Assembly: GCF_019970045.1 (NCBI RefSeq)
Contig: NZ_JAHXYI010000003.1
Coordinates: 653,764 to 717,763 of the forward strand
Direction: 5' to 3'
Length of the DNA stretch: 64,000 nucleotides
From: Chryseobacterium sp. GVT01B
GTDB lineage: Bacteria > Bacteroidota > Bacteroidia > Flavobacteriales > Weeksellaceae
The notes under the pieces were generated by a model that was not told where the DNA came from, made no database searches, and worked only from the letters and a program-made list of their open reading frames with translations. The position numbers and the translations under genes are program-made. Position 1 is the stretch's first letter; each line of letters opens with the position of its first letter. Shown here piece by piece: positions 9,460 through 16,630 of the stretch.

Positions 9460-10488
9460 TTACTTCTTTTTTGAAGACTTCCTGATATGAAGCTGAGGGG
9501 TAAGTACCACTTTTTTCTCAATAGAAACGCCAGATCCGTTTTCTTTTACGTTCTCTAAAAATACCTGTCCTGCCATTTTCCCCATCAACACTGGAGTCTG
9601 ATCCACTGAACTGATCGGAAGCTCCATAAACTGAGTAAACGGTTCATTGGAAAAACCGATAATGGCAACTTCCTGAGGAATTTTTATTTTTCTCTTTTTT
9701 AATTCCTGACAGGCACCTAAAGCAGCAAAGTCACTGGAAGAGAATATAGCGTCAGGAACAGATTTTTTACTCCAAAGTTTTTTAATAGCTTCCGTTCCTT
9801 CATCAATAGAACTGCCTGTAAGAATGATATTATCTTCTTTTATAGGAAGATTATGATCAATTAGGGCTTGTTTATAGCCATTAAGACGGTTCTGGTAAAT
9901 TTCAAGATTAAGGTCTCCTGCAAAATGACAGATATTCTTATAACCCTCTTTGATGAGGTGTTCTGTAGCCATATATCCTCCCCGATAATCATCAATCGTT
10001 ACGGTGCTGATGCCAGCGATATCTTTTTTTCTGTCAAAAAAGATAATCGGAGTATTGGACGTATCCAGAATGTTTCTGATGTGATTAATATCTGTTGTTG
10101 TTTTGGATACAGACATGAAAATACCATCTACCTGAGCATTCAGCAACGTGTTAAGTTGTCTTTTTTCAATATTGACATCTTCGTGACTCTGGCAGATGAT
10201 GACATGATAACCAAGTGGGGAGAGTTCTTCCTCAATTCCCCGTATTACTGAGGAAAAAAAATTGGTATTGATGTAGGGAACAATAATCCCTACATTTTTG
10301 GTTTCACCACTTTTTAAGGCTTTAGCAAGGTTATTTTGCTTATAGTTCATTTCCTTGGCCGTTTTGCGGACCAGCTCTTTAGTTGCTACGCTTATTCTTG
10401 GGTGGTCATTCAATGCTCTCGAAACAGTGGCAACACTTACGTTGAGCTTATTGGAAATGTCATATATCGTTGCACTTTTCTTGTTCAT
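9460..10488 (-). CDS. LacI-family transcriptional regulator
   Basis: 342 residues with the full LacI layout: an N-terminal helix-turn-helix and hinge (residues about 1-60, YDISNKLNVSVATVSRALND), then a periplasmic-binding-protein-like ligand domain starting at KNVGIIVPYINTNFF. It lies next to the uronate cluster but in the opposite direction. LacI-type regulators often control neighbouring uronate/pectin genes in Bacteroidota, so repression of the kdu/uxa genes with a uronate-pathway sugar acid as inducer is plausible. That target is inferred; I found no convincing shared operator in front of exuT. Confidence 0.85.
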   Translation of the reverse strand: MNKKSATIYDISNKLNVSVATVSRALNDHPRISVATKELVRKTAKEMNYKQNNLAKALKSGETKNVGIIVPYINTNFFSSVIRGIEEELSPLGYHVIICQSHEDVNIEKRQLNTLLNAQVDGIFMSVSKTTTDINHIRNILDTSNTPIIFFDRKKDIAGISTVTIDDYRGGYMATEHLIKEGYKNICHFAGDLNLEIYQNRLNGYKQALIDHNLPIKEDNIILTGSSIDEGTEAIKKLWSKKSVPDAIFSSSDFAALGACQELKKRKIKIPQEVAIIGFSNEPFTQFMELPISSVDQTPVLMGKMAGQVFLENVKENGSGVSIEKKVVLTPQLHIRKSSKKK

Positions 10489-10890
10489 AGAAGTTTTTTC
10501 GGGTGTTTTTATAATGCATAAATTCTACGCATTGTTGATGTAAATTTAATCAAATTATGGCTATTTAAAAGGAAAATGGCTGAGTTTTATATCATCTGCG
10601 TATATATTAACAGAATAGTCTGTTTAGATCCCCCTAAATGATTGTTTTTTATATAGATTACATCTTTTGAAACATACAAAAAACTTTGAATTAGAAAATA
10701 GTAATGAGGCTATCTCTTATCATTTTACATAAAATGTTGAACAATTAATATCAGATTGAATATCTGTAAACTTTATGATGACAATATATAACCAATGATG
10801 AAAAAGGCTTTGGTAATGTCAGATAATGTTATTAGATTTATAATGAGTTCTGAATGACAATATTATTACACCTCACTAAATTTATTAATC
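10489..10890. other. Intergenic region between lacI-type gene and first subunit gene
   Basis: 402 bp of AT-rich DNA separating two divergent genes; no ORF is supported here. A short inverted repeat (AATGC at 10513-10517 and GCATT at 10529-10533) lies 25-45 bp upstream of the regulator and could be an autoregulatory site, but this is weak. A near match to the Bacteroidota -7 box (TAGATTTA, 10833-10840) lies 51 bp upstream of the subunit gene. Confidence 0.4.
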
Positions 10891-11433
10891 ATGAAAAAGC
10901 AAATCTTTATCGTTGCGCTGTCTCTGGGAGCAATGACCTTAGGAACCCACCGGGTTATGGCACAAAATTCAGAGCAGGTGAGTACATCAGTAAATATTAT
11001 TTTATCGGACGTTATTGCAATGGACATTGGCTCTGTTGCTTCAGAAGGTGCTGTAGATTTTAATTATGGGAGCACAAAAGACTATAATTCATCAAAAAAT
11101 GTGACCGTTCCCAATAGTTTAGTCATTATTTCCTCCAAAAATTTTGATGTAAAAGTAAAATCTGAAGGTGCACACTTTGTAAGTGGCGCAAACGTAATTC
11201 CTGTAGATATATTACAGGTAAAAGCGATACCGGGCGGAAGTTTGGTAGGAACCCTGAATGAGGTCACTTTATCTACAACTGACCAGATACTGGTGAGTAA
11301 TGCAAGTTTAGGCACCAAACAGTCTTTAAATATTGCCTACTCTATTTCAGCGGAAAATGCATCCAAGGTACTTCTAGGTAAACCACAGGGAACGTATACA
11401 CAAAAAATAACTTATACAGCCACTGCATTGTAA
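10891..11433 (+). CDS. Secreted pilin-like subunit 1 (chaperone-usher type, divergent)
   Basis: 180 residues with a signal peptide ending near VMAQN (about residue 25) and no cysteine. The mature N-terminus (VSTSVNIILSDVIAMDI) alternates hydrophobic residues like a donor strand. The C-terminal 14 residues (GTYTQKITYTATAL) start with Gly at -14 and alternate aromatic/aliphatic residues, as in chaperone-usher subunits. It is a diverged paralogue of the next two genes, sharing VDFNY, KNFDVKVK and the C-terminal strand. Together with the chaperone, barrel protein and tip protein downstream I infer a fibre subunit. It lacks the GTAGTG/CACTAC boxes seen upstream of its paralogues. Confidence 0.65.
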   Translation: MKKQIFIVALSLGAMTLGTHRVMAQNSEQVSTSVNIILSDVIAMDIGSVASEGAVDFNYGSTKDYNSSKNVTVPNSLVIISSKNFDVKVKSEGAHFVSGANVIPVDILQVKAIPGGSLVGTLNEVTLSTTDQILVSNASLGTKQSLNIAYSISAENASKVLLGKPQGTYTQKITYTATAL

Positions 11434-11457
11434 CTAAATACCAATTTTTAAACAGAA

Positions 11458-11497
11458 AAGCCCTCAATACTACAAAAGTGTTGAGGGCTTTTTTATT
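11458..11497 (+). terminator. Intrinsic terminator after subunit 1
   Basis: A strong hairpin pairs 11458-11471 with 11477-11490 (AAGCCCTCA..TGAGGGCTT core) and is followed by a T-rich run. It ends the first subunit transcript, in part or fully, before subunit 2. Confidence 0.85.
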
Positions 11498-11516
11498 TAT
11501 CATGCGAATAAACCGT

Positions 11517-11554
11517 GTAGTGATTTTACTACATGAACTTCCTTTTTTCACTAC
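11517..11554 (+). promoter_or_regulatory. Candidate activator boxes upstream of subunit 2
   Basis: An inverted repeat GTAGTGATTTTACTAC (11517-11532) and a further CACTAC (11549-11554) lie upstream of the -7 box. The -33 region lacks the usual TTG, and CACTAC occupies about that place. The same arrangement is kept upstream of subunit 3. This fits activator-dependent transcription, possibly by the response regulator at 19273; that link is inference. Confidence 0.45.
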
Positions 11555-11576
11555 AAAGAAACTTTTATCGCCGCTG

Positions 11577-11584
11577 TAGATTTG
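11577..11584 (+). promoter_or_regulatory. -7 promoter element of subunit 2
   Basis: TAGATTTG matches the Bacteroidota -7 consensus TAnnTTTG and lies 53 bp upstream of the ATG. An identical element sits at the same distance upstream of subunit 3. Confidence 0.6.
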
Positions 11585-11636
11585 CAGTATACAAAAGAGA
11601 ACAATTAAATAAAAATAAAAATTAAATATTACTATC

Positions 11637-12182
11637 ATGACAAAACAAATTGTAATCACAGCCTTAACTTTTGGAGCCATCATATTAGGAACTAATAATG
11701 TTCAAGCTCAAAATACTACTGCAACTACAACCGTAAACATTACCCTGAACGATGTAATCTCTATAGACGCAGGAAGTACTGCAATTGGTAATACAGTTGA
11801 CTTTAATTATGCTACTGCAGCAGACTACAACTCTGATCAGACGATTACTAAAGCTAACTCTTTAAAAGTTACTTCCACAAAGAACTTTAATGTTAAAGTA
11901 AAAGCAGGGGGTGCTAATTTTATGAATGGAACGAACTTAATCCCTGTAAATGTTTTGACTATCAAAGCAGCTACAGCTGCCGGAACTATGGGTGGAACAA
12001 AAAGCGCTGTAGTTTTATCTGCAACGGACCAAACTTTAGTATCAAACGCTCCTCTTGGAAGTGCATTAACACTGAATCTGGACTACACAATTCCAGCAGC
12101 AAAATCATCATCTTCTGATATTTTAGGTAAACCAGCCGGAACTTATACGCAAACGGTAACTTATACTGCGACTGCTTTATAA
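11637..12182 (+). CDS. Secreted pilin-like subunit 2 (major subunit candidate)
   Basis: 181 residues, signal peptide ending at VQAQN (cleavage after residue 24), no cysteine, rich in Thr, Ala and Asn. The mature N-terminus TTVNITLNDVISID alternates hydrophobic residues and could serve as the donor strand. The C-terminus GTYTQTVTYTATAL has Gly exactly 14 from the end and alternating hydrophobics, the classical chaperone-binding beta-zipper pattern. It differs from subunit 3 at four residues only (positions 2, 8, 19 and 59), three of them in the signal peptide. Its own promoter boxes and terminator make it a single-gene unit. Function as a fibre subunit is inferred from pattern and neighbours. 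Confidence 0.7.
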   Translation: MTKQIVITALTFGAIILGTNNVQAQNTTATTTVNITLNDVISIDAGSTAIGNTVDFNYATAADYNSDQTITKANSLKVTSTKNFNVKVKAGGANFMNGTNLIPVNVLTIKAATAAGTMGGTKSAVVLSATDQTLVSNAPLGSALTLNLDYTIPAAKSSSSDILGKPAGTYTQTVTYTATAL

Positions 12183-12206
12183 TAAAAAAACACATCAATT
12201 ATATAT

Positions 12207-12240
12207 GCCCTCAGCACTTTACAGGTATTGAGGGTTTTTC
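12207..12240 (+). terminator. Intrinsic terminator after subunit 2
   Basis: The stem pairs 12208-12217 with 12225-12234 (CCCTCA..TTGAGGG core) and is followed by TTTTTC. It is the counterpart of the hairpin after subunit 1, so each of the first two subunit genes ends with its own terminator. Confidence 0.8.
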
Positions 12241-12264
12241 TATTTAAACTAAATGAGTAATCCT

Positions 12265-12302
12265 GTAGTGATTTTACTACGCGAACTTCCTTTTTCCACT
12301 AC
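12265..12302 (+). promoter_or_regulatory. Candidate activator boxes upstream of subunit 3
   Basis: GTAGTGATTTTACTAC at 12265-12280 and CACTAC at 12297-12302 repeat the layout upstream of subunit 2 at an offset of exactly 748 bp. A further GTAGTG overlaps the end of the -7 box (12332-12337). No TTG is present at -33, suggesting need for an activator. Confidence 0.45.
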
Positions 12303-12324
12303 AAAGAAACTTTTATTGCAGCTG

Positions 12325-12332
12325 TAGATTTG
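12325..12332 (+). promoter_or_regulatory. -7 promoter element of subunit 3
   Basis: TAGATTTG, a match to TAnnTTTG, 53 bp upstream of the ATG; the exact copy of the element at 11577-11584. Confidence 0.6.
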
Positions 12333-12384
12333 TAGTGTTCAAAAGAGAACAATTAAACAAGAATAAAAATTAAATATTACTATC

Positions 12385-12930
12385 ATGAAAAAACAAATCG
12401 TAATCGCAGCCTTAACTTTTGGAGCCATCATATTAGGAATTAATAATGTTCAAGCTCAAAATACAACGGCAACTACAACCGTAAACATTACCCTGAACGA
12501 TGTAATCTCTATCGACGCAGGAAGTACTGCAATTGGTAATACAGTTGACTTTAACTATGTTACTGCAGCAGACTATAACTCTGATCAGACGATTACTAAA
12601 GCTAACTCTTTAAAAGTTACTTCCACAAAGAACTTTAATGTTAAAGTAAAAGCAGGGGGTGCTAATTTTATGAATGGAACGAACTTAATCCCTGTAAATG
12701 TTTTGACTATCAAAGCAGCTACAGCTGCCGGAACTATGGGTGGAACAAAAAGCGCTGTAGTTTTATCTGCAACGGATCAAACTTTAGTATCAAACGCTCC
12801 TCTTGGAAGTGCCTTAACACTGAATCTGGACTACACTATTCCAGCGGCAAAATCATCATCTTCTGATATTTTAGGTAAACCAGCCGGAACTTATACACAA
12901 ACAGTAACTTATACCGCGACTGCTTTATAA
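12385..12930 (+). CDS. Secreted pilin-like subunit 3 (near-identical copy of subunit 2)
   Basis: 181 residues; the mature protein differs from subunit 2 at one residue (Val for Ala at position 59). The same signal peptide type, alternating N-terminal strand and Gly(-14) C-terminal strand are present. The gene and its upstream region are a tandem duplication of the preceding unit. Unlike copies 1 and 2 it has no strong terminator: only a short hairpin (12946-12962) separates it from the chaperone gene 81 bp downstream, so its transcript may run through into the assembly genes. Confidence 0.7.
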   Translation: MKKQIVIAALTFGAIILGINNVQAQNTTATTTVNITLNDVISIDAGSTAIGNTVDFNYVTAADYNSDQTITKANSLKVTSTKNFNVKVKAGGANFMNGTNLIPVNVLTIKAATAAGTMGGTKSAVVLSATDQTLVSNAPLGSALTLNLDYTIPAAKSSSSDILGKPAGTYTQTVTYTATAL

Positions 12931-12945
12931 TTAAATTTTTAGTTT

Positions 12946-12962
12946 GCAAAGGTTCCTTTTGC
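12946..12962 (+). promoter_or_regulatory. Short hairpin between subunit 3 and chaperone genes
   Basis: GCAAAGG (12946-12952) pairs with CTTTTGC (12956-12962), with one wobble and a 3-base loop, and no real T-run follows. It could weaken read-through from the abundant subunit message into the chaperone/usher genes or stabilise the 3' end of a processed subunit mRNA. Confidence 0.3.
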
Positions 12963-13011
12963 TATGTTTTCAGTAGTTTTGGGAATCTTTTATTATTAAA
13001 CTATTTACACC

Positions 13012-13812
13012 ATGCACAAGTTTATTCACCTTTTCATTTTCTTTATCCTTACAGGGTCTTCTTCACTTCTGGCACAAAGCATCTCTATGTCACCTACACG
13101 CTTGTTTTTCACAGGTAATCCGGGAGAAAAAGTAACAAAGACAGTCACGCTTCAAAACAGTTCGGACAAGGATTATGTCTTTAATCTCAACTATAAAGAT
13201 TGGGTTAGAGAAGAAGACGGAAATAAAGTTTATCTTGAAGCAGGCAGTTCAAAAACTTCCAATGCCTCCTGGATGTCTACCTTAGAAAACGCTGTAACAG
13301 TTCCTGCCAAAAGTACAAAGGAAATTGTAGTAACCATGCAGATCCCGGCAAACGCATCACAGTCTGCAGTTACGAACAGCATGTTGTTTTTCACTCAACT
13401 TCCTCAGCAGGCAGATAAGGCACGTATTCAGAATGGTATTGGTATTATCACCTTGTTTGAGGTGGGACTTCACATCTTTTATACTCCACCGGGAAACCAT
13501 GTAAAAAGTTTAGATATTACCAATATTTCAGAGGCGAGTAATGAGAATGCAGCGAACAGAAAAGTCGCAGTAAGCATCCATAATGATGGTAACACTATCA
13601 ATGATGCCACCGTTGAGTTTGAACTAACCAATACAGACAGTGGTAAGGAAATAAAGTTGCCTGCAATTTCCATCTCCATGCTTCCGGATACCAATCAGGT
13701 TGTTCAATTTTCTTTACCAGAGAATATTTCAGGGAACTTCCTTGGCGTGGCTATTATCAAAATGGCAGAATCCAATGATTTACGTGTAGGAGAAAAAAAC
13801 TTTAAATTTTAA
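13012..13812 (+). CDS. PapD-like periplasmic chaperone (divergent)
   Basis: 266 residues with a signal peptide ending at LLAQS (about residue 22). The mature start SISMSPTRLFFTGNPGEK lines up with the first strand of PapD-type chaperones: SPTR places Arg30 where PapD has Arg8. A second match is LHIFYTPPG (153-161) against the PapD motif IKLFYRP, which puts His154 at the place of Lys112. Two beta-sandwich domains (about 23-160 and 165-266) fit the length. It would cap the three subunits and deliver them to the barrel protein encoded next. Homology is inferred from motifs read by eye. Confidence 0.65.
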   Translation: MHKFIHLFIFFILTGSSSLLAQSISMSPTRLFFTGNPGEKVTKTVTLQNSSDKDYVFNLNYKDWVREEDGNKVYLEAGSSKTSNASWMSTLENAVTVPAKSTKEIVVTMQIPANASQSAVTNSMLFFTQLPQQADKARIQNGIGIITLFEVGLHIFYTPPGNHVKSLDITNISEASNENAANRKVAVSIHNDGNTINDATVEFELTNTDSGKEIKLPAISISMLPDTNQVVQFSLPENISGNFLGVAIIKMAESNDLRVGEKNFKF

Positions 13813-13845
13813 AATTAAGCTTTGAAACCACAGAATGGAATATCA

Positions 13846-16620
13846 ATGCTAAGAAAAACAATCTTATTTTTTGTATTTGTTCTTCTGCACTTTTCGTTGG
13901 CCTTTGCGCAGGAAAAGAAGGATATTCAAATCCATTTTGAAAATGACAGTGTAGCTGTTGAGAAGGGTTCTACTTTTACTAATTTCCTGGTCATTGAGAA
14001 TAAAAGTTCTGAAGAGATTATCATTCAGAATATCATACCTCAGGAAAAATATCCGGGATTGCTTTTCTATCCCAAAAATGATTTTACCTTAGGTGCGGGT
14101 CAGTCTAAAAATCTTCCTGTGAAACTGATCGCCAACGTGGATTTTATGAAACTGAGATCCAATGAGATCAAATTCCAGGTTTCTTATACCAGCTCAACGG
14201 TTACCAGAGCTGAAATCGCCTCTTTCTTCGTTGATAAAGAAGAGAACAAAAACATTGCAATTTATACCGACACCTACGAAAATTTCATTAACCCTGCTTT
14301 GCCCCAATCTTCAATTCTGTTGACTGTAGAAAACCAAGGTTATAGTAAACGAACTGTTAGAATTGATTTGCAATCTATTCCTGACGGTTTGGAAATAATG
14401 CCAAAACAACAAACCATATCTCTGGAAGGCCTGGAAAAACAAACGGTTGAGATCAAAATTGCGGTCAGAAAACAGAATACACTTTATCCGGAATTTAATA
14501 TTAATGCAATTGTCACAGACCTGCTTGATAATAAAATCGTGGGAAGCAACACACTTTACTTAGTCATTTTATCGCACAACAGACAACTTGCCCGCGGAAA
14601 CGAAGCGGTGAGCGGAAGTAATTTTGCGGAAATCAGCTATAATGAAAACAGTTCAGGTTTCAATTATCTTCAATTAAGGGGAAATACAGCATTTCGGGTA
14701 ACTGACAATTTAAAATCTCGCTTCAATATCGGTGCAGATTACTATGTTGAAGATGGCCGTTATAACCTGTATGATACCTGGCTGGAGCTGGAGAGAAAAA
14801 ATACGGTATTACGGGTGGGAAATGTTAATAGCAGTGATTACGATTACCCGGTTTTCGGAAGAGGTGGGAAGGTTTCTACCAAATTTGGTGAAAATAATCA
14901 GATTGAAATTCTTGGGCTGGAAAATAATTATAATCTGTATGGTACTTATTTCCAACAAACGGAAGGATCTACCATTGTGGGTGCAAAATATGCTTTTGGG
15001 AATGCTAAATCTTTCAATGGGAAAGTGTCTTATATATTCGATCATGATCCGCGCTTTAACATAGATACGCAGGTAGCGAACGCGGTAACATCATTTTTAA
15101 TTAACGATAAAAATACAATTCGCACGGAGGTTGGTGTGAGCCACGAAAAAGGCCTCTTGAACAAAGATGAAAATGCAGGAGCTTCAATGGGAGCCAATTA
15201 CGATGGGAAAATAGGGAGCTGGGATATACAATCTGTCAATTCCTTTGCTACCAAAAGTTATGCAGGGATCAAAAGGGGATCTTTTTTCTTAAATCAAAGG
15301 ATTGGTCGCCAATTTTCTGCTGCTCAGCGCGCTTTTATACAATATCAGAATTCGCAGATAGAGCCTGAGTTCCTGAGTTTTCAGGGTACATCAACCCAAC
15401 CTGGGAATACCTCTAATTTACGTTATTATTTCAACAGTACAGAAGCTTTGGGATTAGGCTATCAGTTTTCTTTAAAGAAGTGGAATTTTCTATTTTCTCC
15501 AAAGGTTGAAAAGCAAAAAACAGCTAATTTTTACACATCCCAGGAGCTTTTTTCATACCGGTTGGAAGCTAATATCAGCACTACATTAGGAGCTCATGGA
15601 TTAAACCTGACAGCGGAATATTCTTATTCAAAAGAGAACGATAGAGCGGACTGGTTCAACAGTTTGAAAACAACTCTATCTTACAGATATAAATCATTCT
15701 CCCTCAACGGAACAGCCCAATGGAACGCAACCAGTGTCTTTGATTTAAATTCTTATTATGATGTAAGCCGTAATTTCGCCAACTATAATGTTTACGCCTC
15801 GTATAATTTCCAGATGTTTAATCATAATCTGACTGGATCTTTTTCAGCCGGAGCCTTCTATTCAGAACTTTATAAAAATTTAAACAGCAATATCACCGGT
15901 AATCTGGAATATAAGATTTCGCCTTCATGGTCTACCACAGGTTATTTTAATCTTTCCGGTTATAAATCTACGGCTGAATATGCAACCAGTGGCAGTTATT
16001 ACCAGTTCAGAGTGGGGATTAAAAAATATTTTACCACAGCAACAGCTCTCGGAAATCATAAAGTGGCTTTCCAGTTCTTTGAAGATAAAAATTTCAATGG
16101 ACTTCTTGAATCCGGCGAATCGGTACTTGCTAATGAAATTGTAAAGCTGGACAATTATGTAGCGATGACGGATAAAAATGGAAAAGTAGTTTTTCAGAAT
16201 GTGCCTGAAGGTACTTACACACTGAAAGTGAACGAAAGTGCGGGTGCCCGATTGATGATGGATCCTGTCATTATGGTACATAGCAATATTAACCGCAAAG
16301 TGGGCTTGGTAAAAAACATCAGGGTAAGTGGGAAATTAACAGAGATTAAGCAAGCCTACGATGTTTTGGAAACGGATGTAACCGGAATAGTGGTGTATGC
16401 AAAAAGTGAAGATGGCATAATCTATACTGCCGTGGTTAATCAAAAAAATGAGTTTGAGTTTTTCCTGAAAGATGGAAAATACAACCTCTATATTGAAAAT
16501 GACAAATACAGCTATACACAACCCACCCAAACTATTCAGGTGACTAAGGAAGGTTACTCAAAAACCGTAGTTTTTGAATATAAGAAGAAAGACACCACCA
16601 TTAAGGTGAAAAAGTTTTAA
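13846..16620 (+). CDS. Usher-like outer-membrane beta-barrel protein
   Basis: 924 residues from the ATG at 13846, preferred over the in-frame TTG at 13822 because it gives a clean signal peptide (MLRKTILFFVFVLLHF, then AFAQ). Two N-terminal Ig-like domains (to about residue 245) are followed by roughly 490 residues of alternating aromatic/polar strands typical of an outer-membrane barrel. Then comes a carboxypeptidase-regulatory/SdrD B-like domain (FFEDKNFNGLLESGES, about 745 on) and a final small beta domain. The order of periplasmic domain, barrel and C-terminal beta domains resembles a fimbrial usher; the FEDxNxNGxxExGE element also occurs in alternate-class ushers. No clear plug domain is visible. 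Confidence 0.6.
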   Translation: MLRKTILFFVFVLLHFSLAFAQEKKDIQIHFENDSVAVEKGSTFTNFLVIENKSSEEIIIQNIIPQEKYPGLLFYPKNDFTLGAGQSKNLPVKLIANVDFMKLRSNEIKFQVSYTSSTVTRAEIASFFVDKEENKNIAIYTDTYENFINPALPQSSILLTVENQGYSKRTVRIDLQSIPDGLEIMPKQQTISLEGLEKQTVEIKIAVRKQNTLYPEFNINAIVTDLLDNKIVGSNTLYLVILSHNRQLARGNEAVSGSNFAEISYNENSSGFNYLQLRGNTAFRVTDNLKSRFNIGADYYVEDGRYNLYDTWLELERKNTVLRVGNVNSSDYDYPVFGRGGKVSTKFGENNQIEILGLENNYNLYGTYFQQTEGSTIVGAKYAFGNAKSFNGKVSYIFDHDPRFNIDTQVANAVTSFLINDKNTIRTEVGVSHEKGLLNKDENAGASMGANYDGKIGSWDIQSVNSFATKSYAGIKRGSFFLNQRIGRQFSAAQRAFIQYQNSQIEPEFLSFQGTSTQPGNTSNLRYYFNSTEALGLGYQFSLKKWNFLFSPKVEKQKTANFYTSQELFSYRLEANISTTLGAHGLNLTAEYSYSKENDRADWFNSLKTTLSYRYKSFSLNGTAQWNATSVFDLNSYYDVSRNFANYNVYASYNFQMFNHNLTGSFSAGAFYSELYKNLNSNITGNLEYKISPSWSTTGYFNLSGYKSTAEYATSGSYYQFRVGIKKYFTTATALGNHKVAFQFFEDKNFNGLLESGESVLANEIVKLDNYVAMTDKNGKVVFQNVPEGTYTLKVNESAGARLMMDPVIMVHSNINRKVGLVKNIRVSGKLTEIKQAYDVLETDVTGIVVYAKSEDGIIYTAVVNQKNEFEFFLKDGKYNLYIENDKYSYTQPTQTIQVTKEGYSKTVVFEYKKKDTTIKVKKF

Positions 16621-16630
16621 ATTTAAAAGT

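Noticed and set aside
10513..10533. AATGC-N11-GCATT as LacI-type operator
   Set aside because: The arms are short, lack the central CG typical of LacI operators, and no matching site is seen upstream of the uronate genes.
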